This document shows, piece by piece, positions 29,583 through 39,800 of a DNA stretch of 64,000 bases. This stretch comes from Serpentinimonas maccroryi. GTDB lineage: Bacteria > Pseudomonadota > Gammaproteobacteria > Burkholderiales > Burkholderiaceae_C. Below the pieces are notes generated by a model. It searched no databases and had not been told where the DNA came from. It saw nothing but the letters and a program-made list of their open reading frames with translations. Numbering within the stretch: the stretch's first letter is position 1; each line of letters begins with the position of its first letter. Both the position numbers and the translations under genes were made by a program. Where the stretch lies: NCBI RefSeq assembly GCF_000828915.1, contig NZ_AP014569.1, positions 1,922,001 to 1,986,000 on the forward strand, given 5' to 3'.

Positions 29583-30638
29583 ATGGCCCAGACGCAACCC
29601 CACGCCGCCCCCGCTTTGCTGCCCCACCCCGATCAAGCCGAGTACCCCGCGCACACCAGCGCCCCGGCGTCCGCGCAGCGCCTGCTGCAACTGGCGCGCG
29701 ACACGCTGGCCATCGAGGCGCAGGCGCTGCACGACATGGCCCAGCGGCTCGACACCCGCTTCGTGCAGGCGGTGGAGCGCATGCTGGCCTGCCGTGGCCG
29801 CGTGGTGGTGAGCGGCATGGGCAAAAGCGGCCACGTGGGGCGAAAGATCGCCGCCACCCTGGCCTCCACCGGCACCCCGGCGCTGTTCATGCACCCAGGC
29901 GAAGCCAGCCACGGCGACTTGGGCATGATCACCAGCGCCGACGTGTTGCTGGCCATCAGCAACAGCGGCGAGAGCGAGGAGCTCAGCGCCATCTTGCCGC
30001 TGATCAAGCGCATGGGGGTGCCGCTGCTGGCCATGACCGGCCGCGCCGACTCGAACCTAGGCCGCCACGCCGACGTGCTGCTCGACACCAGCGTGGCCAA
30101 AGAAGCCTGCCCGCACAACCTCGCCCCCACCGCCAGCACCACCGCCCAACTGGCGATGGGCGACGCGCTCGCCGTGGCCTTGCTGGACGCGCGCGGCTTC
30201 AAGGCCGAAGACTTTGCCCGCTCGCACCCCGGCGGCGCGCTCGGGCGCAAGCTGCTCACCCTAGTGGCCGACGTGATGCGCCCGGCCGAGCAAGCCCCGC
30301 GCGTGGGCCTGCAGGCGCGCCTGCCCGAGATCATGCGCGAGATCAGCGCCAAAGGGTTAGGGGCCACCGCCGTGGTGGACGCCGACGGCGTGCCCGTGGG
30401 CATCTTCACCGACGGCGACTTGCGCCGCCTGATCGAGCGCGGCGCCGACCTGCAATCTTTGCGCGCCGAACAGATCATGCACCCGGACCCGCACACCGTG
30501 CGCCCGCAGGCGCTGGCGGTCGAGGCCGCCGAGCGCATGGAAACGCACCGCATCACCAGCGTGCTGGTGGTCGATGACGCTGGCCGCCTGTGCGGCGCCC
30601 TCAACAGCCACGACCTGATGCGCGCCAAGGTGATTTGA
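29583..30638 (+). CDS. kdsD: D-arabinose 5-phosphate isomerase
   Basis: 351 residues of the KpsF/GutQ family. It turns ribulose 5-phosphate into arabinose 5-phosphate for KDO synthesis. The SIS domain (50-200) has [32 protein letters not shown] and [20 protein letters not shown]. Two CBS domains follow (about 225-345). kdsC follows after 28 bases and lptC overlaps that, the normal LPS-assembly order. Confidence 0.95.
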   Translation: MAQTQPHAAPALLPHPDQAEYPAHTSAPASAQRLLQLARDTLAIEAQALHDMAQRLDTRFVQAVERMLACRGRVVVSGMGKSGHVGRKIAATLASTGTPALFMHPGEASHGDLGMITSADVLLAISNSGESEELSAILPLIKRMGVPLLAMTGRADSNLGRHADVLLDTSVAKEACPHNLAPTASTTAQLAMGDALAVALLDARGFKAEDFARSHPGGALGRKLLTLVADVMRPAEQAPRVGLQARLPEIMREISAKGLGATAVVDADGVPVGIFTDGDLRRLIERGADLQSLRAEQIMHPDPHTVRPQALAVEAAERMETHRITSVLVVDDAGRLCGALNSHDLMRAKVI

Positions 30639-30666
30639 TTCCTACGCCCACCGCCAAGCCCACTTC

Positions 30667-31278
30667 ATGTCCTCTACACCCTATCCAGTCGCGGCGCAGC
30701 CGGCCCCCTCGATCGACCCCGCCCTGCCGGCGTTGCGCCCTAGCCTGCAGTTCGACCCCGCTGTGTTGCTGCGCGCCCAAGGCATACGGGTGGTGTTTTT
30801 CGACATCGACGGCGTCCTCACCGACGGCGGCCTGTACTTCAGCGATGCGGGCGAGACCCTCAAGCGCTTCCACAGCCTCGACGGCCACGGCATCAAGCTG
30901 CTGCAGCGCGCCGGCATCGAGGTGGCGGTGGTGAGCGGCCGCGACTCGGCCCCCTTGCGCACCCGCTTGCAGGCGCTGGGCGTGAAGCACAGCCGGTTGG
31001 GCTGTGAAATCAAAAAGCCCGCCGCCGAAAGCCTGTTGAGCGCGCTGGGCCTGGGCTGGCACGAGGCCGCCGCCATGGGCGACGACTGGCCCGACCTGCC
31101 CCTGTTGCGCCGCTGCGCGCTGGCGGTGGCGCCGCCGCTGGCCCACCCCGAGGTGCGGCAGGTGGCGCACCACACCACGCAAGCGGCAGGCGGCCACGGC
31201 GCTGCGCGCGAGCTCTGCGACCTGCTGCTGGTGGCCAGCGGCCACTACGCCCGCTTGCTGCAGGAGGCCGGTGCTTGA
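30667..31278 (+). CDS. kdsC: 3-deoxy-D-manno-octulosonate 8-phosphate phosphatase
   Basis: 203 residues. A HAD-type C0 phosphatase that releases KDO. The active-site segment is VVFFDIDGVLTDGGLYF, with VVSGRDSAPL, LGCEIKKPAAE and MGDDWPDLPLL further on. About 25 extra amino-terminal residues are Pro/Ala rich. The stop overlaps the lptC start by four bases. Confidence 0.95.
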   Translation: MSSTPYPVAAQPAPSIDPALPALRPSLQFDPAVLLRAQGIRVVFFDIDGVLTDGGLYFSDAGETLKRFHSLDGHGIKLLQRAGIEVAVVSGRDSAPLRTRLQALGVKHSRLGCEIKKPAAESLLSALGLGWHEAAAMGDDWPDLPLLRRCALAVAPPLAHPEVRQVAHHTTQAAGGHGAARELCDLLLVASGHYARLLQEAGA

Positions 31279-31964
31279 ACCCCCGCCCTAGCTTGGGGCC
31301 CGCGCCTGTGCTTGCAACCGTGCCAGCCCGCGCGCTGGGGCGCGACCCGGCGCGGCTGCTCAAGCGCGCTTGGGACCACGCCTCGCTGTACCTGCCCGTG
31401 ATCCTCATGGGCCTGCTGGCGCTGGGCAGTTACTGGATCATTGGCCAGAGCCCTGCGCCGGCCGAACCGCCCGCGGCGCGCGCGCCGGTAACGGGCCCCG
31501 GCGCCGTGATGCAGGATTTTTTGCTGCGCGACTTCGGCCCCGACGGGCAGCTGCTGCTCAAAATCGAAGGCGTACAGCTTCACCATTATCCGGGCGCCGC
31601 GCGCTTGGTGGTCGAGCAAGTGCGCCTGCAGCAGCGCGACGCCCAAGGCCACTTGAGCTTTGCCCAAGCCGATCGCCTTGAGAGCACCACCGACCGCACC
31701 GTGCACCGCCTCAGCGGCAACGTGGTGCTGCTGCGTCCGGCGCGCGCCGCCACCGCCACGCAAGCCGCCGTGCCCGAGCAAGAATTTCGCAGCCAAGCGC
31801 TGACGCTCTACACCCAAGCCAACCGGATCGAGTCGGATCAGCCCGTCGAAATCCGCAGCGGCGCGCACCTGCTTCGGGCCCAGCGCATGCGCTACAACCA
31901 AAGCACGGGCCAACTCGAATTGCAGGGCCAAGTGCGCGCCACCCTGGCGCCCCCGGCTCAATAG
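31275..31964 (+). CDS. lptC: LPS export protein LptC
   Basis: 229 residues. One membrane helix (about 38-56) anchors a periplasmic beta-jellyroll that passes LPS from LptFGB to LptA. The carboxyl part (QTRMRY-like: RAQRMRYNQSTGQLELQGQV) fits the LptC/OstA fold. The start is TTG overlapping the kdsC stop; GTG codons at residues 12 and 16 are alternatives. In most relatives lptA and lptB follow directly. Here a convergent RRM gene follows, so they must lie elsewhere. Confidence 0.85.
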   Translation: MNPRPSLGPAPVLATVPARALGRDPARLLKRAWDHASLYLPVILMGLLALGSYWIIGQSPAPAEPPAARAPVTGPGAVMQDFLLRDFGPDGQLLLKIEGVQLHHYPGAARLVVEQVRLQQRDAQGHLSFAQADRLESTTDRTVHRLSGNVVLLRPARAATATQAAVPEQEFRSQALTLYTQANRIESDQPVEIRSGAHLLRAQRMRYNQSTGQLELQGQVRATLAPPAQ

Positions 31965-32008
31965 GGAAGCCCTAAAAAAGCAAACCCAAAAAAAGCCATA
32001 CAACGCGT

Positions 32009-32050
32009 CAAAAACACAAAACCCCGCAAACCATGCAGGCTTGCGGGGTT
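32009..32050 (-). terminator. Intrinsic terminator after the RRM gene
   Basis: A perfect 10-base stem, AACCCCGCAA (32020-32029) with TTGCGGGGTT (32041-32050), and an 11-base loop. On the minus strand it is followed by TTTTGTGTTTTT, so it ends transcription of the RRM gene. There is no T-run on the plus side for lptC. Confidence 0.85.
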
Positions 32051-32114
32051 GATAAAGCGCTCAGGCTGGTCGCAAGCGACCAGTTGCTGCGGTTTTAGCG
32101 ATCGGGTTTAGCGA

Positions 32115-32570
32115 TCAGTAGCCGCGGCCACCGCCGCCGCCACCACCTTCACGCCGGCCACCGCCGCCGTAGGGGCTGCGGAACTGGCCTTCGCCAGCGC
32201 CACCACCGTAGCCACCGCCGCCTTCGCGACGGCCACCGCCGCCGCCACCACCGCCGTAGCCACCACCACCACCGCCGCCGCCGCCGCCAAAGCCGCCGCC
32301 ACCGCTGCGGGGTGGACGCGACTCCATCGGACGCGCTTCATTGACCACCAAGCTGCGGCCACCGAGCGACTGGCCGTTCATGCCTTCGATCGCCGATTGG
32401 GCGTCAGAGTCGCTGCCCATTTCTACGAAACCAAAGCCTTTGGAGCGACCGGTGTCGCGCTCCATCATGACTTTAGCGCTGCTTACTTGGCCGAACTCGC
32501 CAAAAGCCTTTTGCAAATCTTCGTCGCGCACCGTGTAGGGAAGATTGCCGACGTACAGTTTGTTGCCCAT
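32115..32570 (-). CDS. Glycine-rich RNA-binding protein (single RRM)
   Basis: 151 residues. One RRM at 1-80 with RNP2 KLYVGNLPY and RNP1 KGFGFVEM, followed by a tail of Gly-Gly-Gly-Tyr/Phe and Arg-Arg repeats (about 88-151) of RGG type. This is the small RRM family known from cyanobacteria and many proteobacteria, often cold-induced. The start at 32570 has AGGAG nine bases upstream; a start at 32639 would add 23 unlike residues. It probably binds RNA in the cytosol; targets are unknown. Confidence 0.92.
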   Translation of the reverse strand: MGNKLYVGNLPYTVRDEDLQKAFGEFGQVSSAKVMMERDTGRSKGFGFVEMGSDSDAQSAIEGMNGQSLGGRSLVVNEARPMESRPPRSGGGGFGGGGGGGGGGYGGGGGGGGRREGGGGYGGGAGEGQFRSPYGGGGRREGGGGGGGRGY

Positions 32571-32919
32571 TGAACCGGGACTCCTGAAAACACAAAAAAA
32601 ACAATAGCGATTGGCACCCCGTTGGCACGAAGATAGCACTTGGCTGGCTGCAGTGGCACGCGAAAAAACCGATCACCTGGAAAGCGCAGCCCACCCGTGG
32701 GTGCTCTGCGAGGCCAGATTATGCGCCTCCTGCTACAAAAGACCAAGACATTTTGGCCCAAAGGCTTCAAAATCGGGAAAGCCCTAATCATCGAGCGCAG
32801 TTTGGGTGGCTGGCGCCCCGCTTTCGTTGCGAAGCCACAACAGCCGCCACCCATCCCCTATACTGCGCGCCAAGCTTTTTCCCTTTGGGGACTCCTTTGC
32901 CAGCGCATTTCTACAGACC
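32571..32919. other. Intergenic region between the RRM gene and metX
   Basis: 349 bases of divergent upstream sequence. It holds the RRM ribosome binding site, a T-rich tract on the minus strand, and a -10-like TATACT at 32859-32864 facing metX without a good -35. A GTG-initiated extension of metX to 32806 runs through it but lies upstream of that -10 and lacks family similarity. I saw no convincing riboswitch. Confidence 0.5.
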
Positions 32920-34191
32920 GTGATCGCCACCCCACAAACGCTGCACTTCAGTCAGGCGCTGCCTTTGAGCAGCGGCGCCGTGCTGCCCGCCTTCGATCTG
33001 GTCTATGAATGCTATGGCCAGCTCAACGCCGCGCGCTCCAACGCCGTGCTGGTGTGTCACGCCCTCAACGCCAGCCACCACGTGGCCGGCCGCCACGCCG
33101 ACGCCAACGGCGCCCCCATTCCCAAAAGCGAAGGCTGGTGGGACAACCTCATCGGCCCCGGCAAGCCCATCGACACCGAGCGCTGGTTCGTCATCGGCGT
33201 CAACAACCTAGGCTCCTGCTTTGGCAGCACCGGGCCCACGCACCTCAACCCGGCCACCGGTCAGCCTTGGGGCGCCGACTTCCCGGTGGTCACGGTCGAG
33301 GATTGGGTCAATGCCCAAGCGCGCTTGCTCGACGCGCTGGGCATCGAGCAACTCGCGGCCGTGATCGGCGGCAGCTTGGGCGGCATGCAGGCGCTGTCGT
33401 GGACGCTGCAATACCCACGGCGCGTGCGCCACGCGGTGGTGGTGGCCAGCGCGCCCAACCTCACGGCCGAAAACATCGCTTTCAACGAAGTGGCGCGGCG
33501 CGCCATCGTCACCGACCCCGACTTCCACGGCGGCCACTACCTGCGCCACGGCACCAAGCCGCGCCGGGGCTTGCGCATCGCGCGCATGATCGGCCACATC
33601 ACCTACCTGAGCGACGACGTGATGAACGAGAAGTTTGGCCGCCGCTTGCAGGCCTTGGCCGATCTCACCCATGCCGCCGGCGCCTCCAAACCCTCAGACT
33701 CCCACGACTCCCCCGACCCCGCCACGCTCGATGCGCTGGAGCGCCTGGCGTACCGCTACAGCACGCAAGAGGTCGAGTTCCAGATCGAGAGCTACCTGCG
33801 CCACCAAGGCAACAAGTTCAGCGACTACTTCGACGCCAACACCTACCTGCTCATCACCCGGGCGCTCGACTATTTCGACCCGGCGCGCGACTACGACGGG
33901 CACTTGAGCGCGGCGCTGGCGCGCACCGAGGCGCGCTTTTTGCTCATCAGCTTCAGCACCGACTGGCGCTTTGCCCCGGCGCGCTCGCGCGAGATCGTCA
34001 AGGCGCTGCTGGACAACAAGCGCGATGTGAGCTACGCCGAAATCGACGCGCCGCACGGCCACGACGCCTTTTTGCTTGACGACCCGCGCTACCACGCCGC
34101 CGTGCGCAGCTACTTCGAGCAGCAGATCGCCCCCACCCTAGGGCTGGCGGAGGCCGGGCCGGGGTTGCACAGCGGGCGGGCCACCCCATGA
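32920..34191 (+). CDS. metX: Homoserine O-acyltransferase, MetX family
   Basis: 423 residues from GTG at 32920 ([19 protein letters not shown]), where family members begin. It acylates homoserine in methionine synthesis. The alpha/beta-hydrolase nucleophile is Ser in GGSLGGMQA. Asp in [10 protein letters not shown] and His in [14 protein letters not shown] complete the triad. Some betaproteobacterial MetX enzymes prefer succinyl-CoA to acetyl-CoA; the donor cannot be fixed by eye. The stop overlaps metW by four bases, the usual pair. Confidence 0.92.
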   Translation: MIATPQTLHFSQALPLSSGAVLPAFDLVYECYGQLNAARSNAVLVCHALNASHHVAGRHADANGAPIPKSEGWWDNLIGPGKPIDTERWFVIGVNNLGSCFGSTGPTHLNPATGQPWGADFPVVTVEDWVNAQARLLDALGIEQLAAVIGGSLGGMQALSWTLQYPRRVRHAVVVASAPNLTAENIAFNEVARRAIVTDPDFHGGHYLRHGTKPRRGLRIARMIGHITYLSDDVMNEKFGRRLQALADLTHAAGASKPSDSHDSPDPATLDALERLAYRYSTQEVEFQIESYLRHQGNKFSDYFDANTYLLITRALDYFDPARDYDGHLSAALARTEARFLLISFSTDWRFAPARSREIVKALLDNKRDVSYAEIDAPHGHDAFLLDDPRYHAAVRSYFEQQIAPTLGLAEAGPGLHSGRATP

Positions 34192-34772
34192 GCGACCGCC
34201 TGCTGCTGGAATCGATCGCCCGCCTCGTGCCCACAGGCGCGCGCGTGCTCGATCTGGGCTGTGGCGACGGCGCCTTGCTCGCGCACCTGCGCCAGCACCA
34301 CGGCTGCAGCGGCTACGGCGTCGAGATCGACGACGCCAAGGTGCAGCTGTGCCTGCGCCGCGGCATCAACGTGCTGCAGCTCAACCTCGAAGACGGGCTG
34401 GCGATGTTCGAAGACGACAGCTTCGACCTGGTGCTGCAGATCGACACCCTGCAACACCTGCGCAACACCGAAGTCATGCTGCGCGAGACCGCGCGCGTGG
34501 GCCGCGCCGCCATCGTCGCCTTTCCCAACTTTGCCCACTGGCCCAACCGCTTGCGCGTGCTGCAAGGCCGCATGCCGGTGACCAAGCGCCTGCCCTACCA
34601 GTGGTACGACACGCCCAACATCCGTGTCGGCACCTACACCGACTTCGAGGTGCTGGCGCAGCGCTTGGGGTTGCATGTGAGCGACTGCTTTGGCCTGCAC
34701 GAGGGGCGCGAACTGCGCTGGGCCCCCAACTGGCGCGCCAGCACCGCCGTGTTCAAGCTGCTCAAGGGCTGA
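34188..34772 (+). CDS. metW: Methionine biosynthesis protein MetW
   Basis: 194 residues. A class I SAM methyltransferase fold with [39 protein letters not shown] and [20 protein letters not shown]. MetW partners MetX for homoserine acylation activity in several bacteria. Overlap with metX (ATGA) supports a joint role. It is convergent with the TetR gene, sharing 11 bases. Confidence 0.93.
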   Translation: MSDRLLLESIARLVPTGARVLDLGCGDGALLAHLRQHHGCSGYGVEIDDAKVQLCLRRGINVLQLNLEDGLAMFEDDSFDLVLQIDTLQHLRNTEVMLRETARVGRAAIVAFPNFAHWPNRLRVLQGRMPVTKRLPYQWYDTPNIRVGTYTDFEVLAQRLGLHVSDCFGLHEGRELRWAPNWRASTAVFKLLKG

Positions 34773-35400
34773 GCAAGTCGTCGAGCCCCAGACCGCGGAA
34801 AAATACGCGCAGCGTCTGCTCTCCCAATTGCTGCAAATCGAAGCGGCTGCGGTCGATCAGCCAGTTGGATATCAGCCCGTCGAACACCACAAACAGGGCT
34901 TCGGCGGCCTGATCGGCGGGCATCGGCAAGGCGCGGCCGGTGGCGGCGCACACCGCCTCCAGCACCTGCTGCGTCTGCGCAACGGCCTGCTGCAGGCACT
35001 CGCGGCGGCGCTCAAACACCGCAGCGAGCTCGGAAACGAACTCGATCTTCAGGGTGGCAATGGCAAACACGCGCTGTGTGCGCGCATCGTGCACCGTCGC
35101 GCTCAGGGCGCCCAACAGGGCCGCATACAGGTCGCGCAAGCGCAGCAGCGCGTCCACCCCTTGCCGGTCGAGGTCGGCAAAGGCCTGCTCCAGCGGCAGC
35201 GTGGCGCGCTCCATCATGGCGTTGAAGAGCTCGGCCTTGTCTTTGAAGTGCCAGTAAATCGCCCCCCGGGTGGCACCGGCCGCCGCCGCGATCTCGTGCA
35301 GCGGGGTGCGCGACACGCCGCGCTCGAGAAACAGCAGCTCGGCCGCGTCGAGCAAGCGCTGGCGGGTGAGTTCGGCTTCGGCTTTGGTTTTGCGGGGCAT
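34762..35400 (-). CDS. TetR/AcrR-family repressor of the RND pump
   Basis: 212 residues from the ATG at 35400 (MPRKTKAEAELTRQRLLDAA). The helix-turn-helix is TPLHEIAAAAGATRGAIYWH (about 32-51), matching AcrR/TtgR/MtrR-type regulators. The rest is a helical ligand pocket. It is divergent from a tripartite efflux operon, with an AcrR-like operator in the shared gap. A start at 35613 would read through that operator and is rejected. It probably represses the pump until a drug or other ligand binds. Confidence 0.9.
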   Translation of the reverse strand: MPRKTKAEAELTRQRLLDAAELLFLERGVSRTPLHEIAAAAGATRGAIYWHFKDKAELFNAMMERATLPLEQAFADLDRQGVDALLRLRDLYAALLGALSATVHDARTQRVFAIATLKIEFVSELAAVFERRRECLQQAVAQTQQVLEAVCAATGRALPMPADQAAEALFVVFDGLISNWLIDRSRFDLQQLGEQTLRVFFRGLGLDDLLSP

Positions 35401-35453
35401 GTTGCGTGCTGGAGGCAGGAAAGAGGCTTGGAATTTCCCTAAGCGCAGCAAGT

Positions 35454-35483
35454 TTAACATACATTCATGGTTGCATGTATAAT
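35454..35483 (+). promoter_or_regulatory. Efflux operon promoter with AcrR-like operator
   Basis: TTAACA at 35454-35459 (five of six to the -35 consensus), an 18-base spacer, then a perfect TATAAT at 35478-35483. An imperfect palindrome ATACAT...ATGTAT (35459-35480, 8 of 11 positions paired) fills the spacer and resembles TACAT-type AcrR/TtgR operators. Repressor bound here would block both hexamers. It also lies upstream of the TetR gene, so autoregulation is likely. Confidence 0.8.
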
Positions 35484-35583
35484 CCGGCGTCGGCCTCTGC
35501 GCTTTCGGTGTGCTTGCTGCATTTCCTCCAAGCTGCGCAGACCGTTCCTGCCTATCGCCCCACACTTCTACACACCCAAAGTT

Positions 35584-36801
35584 ATGCCAGCCCATGCCTG
35601 CACCCCGCACCACCCGACCGCACAGGGTCGTCTCACCACCCGCTGGGGGCTGGTGGCCCTCGGCCTGCTGTCGCTCACCCTAGCGGCCTGCGGCGGCTCA
35701 GGCGCCGCCCCCTTGGCCGGTGCGGCTGCGGCCCCACCCGCACCCGAAGTCGGGGTGCTGCAAGTGCAACCCGCCCAAGCAGCGCTGGAACTGGATCTGC
35801 CCGGCCGGCTGGAGGCGTCGCGGGTGGCCCAGGTGCGGGCCCGCACCAGCGGCATCGTGCAGCAGCGGCTGTTCACCGAAGGCAGCCAAGTGCGCGCCGG
35901 CCAGGTGCTGTTTCGCATCGACCCCGCCAGCGCCGACGCCGCCCTAGCCAGCGCCCGCGCCCAGCAGAGCCGGGCCGAAGCCCAGCTCAGCCAAGCGCGG
36001 TCGGTGCTGGAGCGCAACCGCCCGCTGGCGGCCGAGCAAGCCATCAGCCAGCAAGAGTTGGTCAACGCCGAAATCGGGCTCAAGCTGGCCCAAGCCGAGC
36101 TCGAGCAAGCCCAGGCGGCGGTGCAAACGGCGCGCATCCAGCGCAGCCATGCCGACGTAACGGCCCCGATCGCGGGCCGCGTGGGCCGTGCCTTGGTGAG
36201 CGAAGGGGCGCTGGTGGGCCAAGGCGACGCCACCCCCATGGCGCTGATTCAGCAGACCGACCAGCTCTACGTCAACTTCACCCGCAGCGCCAACGAGGTG
36301 CTCCAAATGCAGCAGGCCCTGCGCGCCGGCCAGTTGCAGCGCGCAGGCGGCGGCGCGGCGCTGGCGGTGTCGCTGCTGCTGCCCGACGGCAGCCTATACG
36401 CGCACCCAGGCCGCCTGTTGTTTACCGACCTCAATGTGGACCCCAGCACCGGACAGGTGACGCTGCGCGCCGCCATTCCAAATCCAGATGGCCTGCTGTT
36501 GCCGGGTCTGTACGTGCGGGTGCGGCTGGCGCAAACCCAAGCCCAAGCGGCGGTGCGCCTGCCCTCCCAGGCCATTCAACGCGGCCCGCAAGGCGATCAG
36601 GTTCTGCTGGTCGATGCCGCCGGGGTGGTGAGCGCACGACCGGTCAAGCTGGGGCCGCCCCACGACGGGCAGGTGCTGGTGCTGGCCGGCCTGAACGCCG
36701 GCGAGCAGGTGGTGGTGGACGGCTTCCAGCGCATAGGCGTGGGCGCAACGGTGCGCCCAGTGCCATGGCAAGCCCCCGCTGGCGCGGCTCCCAACCGCTG
36801 A
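35584..36801 (+). CDS. RND efflux periplasmic adaptor lipoprotein
   Basis: 405 residues from the ATG at 35584. Earlier in-frame starts fall before or at the transcription start. A lipoprotein signal ends LSLTLAACGGSG, with Cys36 as the lipidated residue. The lipoyl, alpha-helical hairpin (145-200, RAEAQLSQARSVLERNRPLA) and beta-barrel regions match AcrA/MexA/TtgA. It bridges the inner-membrane pump and outer-membrane channel. It is followed after 14 bases by the RND pump. Confidence 0.92.
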   Translation: MPAHACTPHHPTAQGRLTTRWGLVALGLLSLTLAACGGSGAAPLAGAAAAPPAPEVGVLQVQPAQAALELDLPGRLEASRVAQVRARTSGIVQQRLFTEGSQVRAGQVLFRIDPASADAALASARAQQSRAEAQLSQARSVLERNRPLAAEQAISQQELVNAEIGLKLAQAELEQAQAAVQTARIQRSHADVTAPIAGRVGRALVSEGALVGQGDATPMALIQQTDQLYVNFTRSANEVLQMQQALRAGQLQRAGGGAALAVSLLLPDGSLYAHPGRLLFTDLNVDPSTGQVTLRAAIPNPDGLLLPGLYVRVRLAQTQAQAAVRLPSQAIQRGPQGDQVLLVDAAGVVSARPVKLGPPHDGQVLVLAGLNAGEQVVVDGFQRIGVGATVRPVPWQAPAGAAPNR

Positions 36802-36815
36802 CCGGGTGACACGAC

Positions 36816-39800
36816 ATGAGCCGATTTTTCATCGACCGCCCCATTTTTGCCTGGGTCATCGCGCTGTTCGTGATGATCGCTGGCGCGCTATCCCTCACCC
36901 AACTGCCCGTGACGCAGTACCCGGCAGTGGCCCCACCCGCAATCCAGATCGCCGTCGCCTACCCGGGCGCATCGGCGCAGACGCTCGACGACAGCGTGCT
37001 GTCGATCATCGAGCGCGAGATGAACGGCGCGCCGGGGCTGATGTACATGGAGTCGGTGGCGCAAGCCGACGGCACCGGCACCCTGACGCTGAGCTTTGAG
37101 CAAGGCACCGACGCGCAACTGGCCCAGGTGGATGTGCAAAACCGCCTCAACCGCGCCACGCCGCGCCTGCCCGCCGCTGTGGCGCAACAGGGGGTGCGCG
37201 TCGAACAGGCCAACAACAACTTTCTGCTGTTCGTGATGCTCTCGTCCACCGAGGGCAGCACCGACACCGTGGTGCTGGGCGATTACGCCGCCCGCAGCGT
37301 GGTGCCGGTGTTGCAGCGCGTGCCCGGTGTGGGCCAGGCGATGCTGTTTGGCACCGAGCAGGCGATGCGCATCTGGTTCGATCCGGCCCGCCTGCAAGGC
37401 CTGGGCCTCAGCAGCGCCGAGGTGCTCAACGCCATTCGCAACCAAAACATCCAGATCCCAGCGGGCGAGATCGGGGCCTTGCCAAACCTGGCCGGTCAAG
37501 GCATCGTGGCCACCGTGGTGGTCGAAGGGCAGTTGCGCAGCGTCGCCGATTTCGAGCGCTTGCTGCTGCGTGCCAACCCCGATGGCTCCACAGTGCGGCT
37601 GGGCGATGTGGCGCGGGTCGAGCTCGGCGGGCAACTCTACGCCACCAGTGCGCGCCTCAACGGCCAGCCGGCGGTGGGCATCGGCATCCAGCTCGCCACC
37701 GATGGCAACGCATTGGCCGCCGCACAGGCGGTGCGCGATCAGCTGCAGCAGCTCGAACGCCACTTTCCGGCTGGGATGCAGTGGTCGATCCCCTATGACA
37801 GCTCGCGCTTTGTCGAGATTTCGATCCAGCAGGTGGCGCTGACGCTGGCCGAAGCGGTGGTGCTGGTGTTTTTGATCATGTTTCTGTTTTTGCAGAACTG
37901 GCGCTACACCCTGATTCCCACCATCGTGGTGCCCATTGCCCTGCTGGGCACGCTGGCCAGCCTGCTGGCACTGGGTTTTTCGATCAATGTGCTGACGCTG
38001 TTTGGCATGGTGCTGGTGATCGGCATCGTGGTCGATGACGCGATCGTGGTGGTCGAAAACGTCGAGCGCATCATGCGCGAGGAAGGCTTGGCGGCACGCG
38101 AAGCCACCTACAAAGCGATGCGGCAGATTTCCGGAGCGATCGTGGGCATCACGGTGGTGCTGGTGTCGGTGTTTGTACCCTTGGCCTTTTTCGATGGCGC
38201 GATTGGCAACATCTTTCGCCAATTTGCCGCCGTCATGGGCCTGTCGATCGCTTTTTCTGGCTTCTTTGCCCTCACCCTCACCCCGGCGCTGTGCGCCACT
38301 TTGCTCAAGCATGCCCCGGCTGGCCACGCGCAGCAAAAAGGGTTTTTTGGTTGGTTCAACCGCGGCTTTGATCGCACCACGCAGCGCTATCAGGGGCTGG
38401 TGGGAGTTTTGCTGGGGCGGCCAGGGCGCACCTTGGTGGTCTATGTGGCGGTGATTGCGGCCGCGCTGGTGGTCTATCAGCGCCTGCCCACCTCGTTTTT
38501 ACCCAACGAAGACCAAGGCAACCTGCTCATCAACGTGCAGCTGCCTCCGGGTGCAACCCAAGAGCGCACCCAGGCGGTGATGGAGCAAGTCGAGCAATTC
38601 ATGCTCGCACAACCCGAGGTCGAGAGCATGGTCGGGGTGCTGGGCTTTAGTTTTTCTGGCCAAGGGCAAAACGCCGCGCTGGCCTTCGTGACCCTGACCG
38701 ACTGGAGCGAGCGCAGCGCACCCGAAAACAGCGCCCAAGCGCTGGCCGGCCGCGCCTTCATGGCCTTGTCGGGCGTGCGCGATGCCATCATCTTCCCCTT
38801 GAGTCCGCCGCCCATCCCAGAGCTGGGCAGCGCATCGGGCTTCAGCTTTAGGCTGCAAGACCGGGCGGGCCAAGGCCATGACGCGCTGTACGCGGCGCGC
38901 AACCAGTTGCTCGGGCTGGCCGCGCAAAGCCCGGTGTTGGCCCAAGTGCGCCCCGACGGACTGGAGCCCGCACCGCAATTGCAACTCGACATCGACCGCG
39001 AGCGCGCAGCGGCGCTGGGCGTGGGCTTCGAACAGATCGCACACACGCTCTCGGTGGCTTTGGGATCGGCCTACGTGAACGACTTCCCCAATGCTGGGCG
39101 GCTGCAGCGGGTGCTGGTGCAAGCCGATGCGCCGGCGCGCATGCAGCCCGAAGACCTGCTGCGCCTGACGGTGCCCAACCAGCAAGGCCAGGCGGTGCCC
39201 TTGTCGGCCTTTGCGCGCACGCACTGGGTGCTGGGGCCGATGCAGTCGGTGCGCTACAACGGCTTCCCCGCGATGCGCATCAATGGCGAGGCAGCGCCGG
39301 GCTTTAGCAGCGGTGCCGCGATGGCCGAAATGGAGCGTCTGGTCAGCCAGTTGCCACCCGGATTTGGCTTCGAGTGGACCGGGCAATCGTTTGAAGAGCA
39401 ACGCGCGGGTGCTCAAGCGTACATCGTCTATGCGCTGGCGATTCTGGCGGTGTTCCTGTGCCTGGCCGCTTTGTACGAGAGCTGGACGATCCCGCTGGCG
39501 GTGATCTTGGTGGTGCCGCTGGGCATGCTCGGGGTCTTGCTGGCGGTGTTGCTGCGCGGGCTCGATGCCGACGTGTATTTTCAGATCGGGCTCATCACCA
39601 TCATCGGGCTATCGGCCAAAAATGCCATTTTGATCGTGGAGTTTGCCAAAGATTTGCAAGCCCAAGGCCGCAGCGTGCGCGACGCAGCGCTGGAGGCGGC
39701 GCGACTGCGGCTGCGGCCCATCATCATGACTTCGCTGGCATTTACCGCCGGGGTGGTGCCACTGGCCATTGCCACCGGTGCAGGGGCGCAAAGCCAGCAG

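Noticed and set aside
32806-32919. Longer metX start at GTG 32806
   Set aside because: It lies upstream of a -10-like TATACT, and the added 38 residues do not resemble MetX.
32571-32919. Possible SAM-type riboswitch before metX
   Set aside because: I could not build the paired stems of a known class by eye; only simple GC-rich pairing was found. A covariance-model search would decide.
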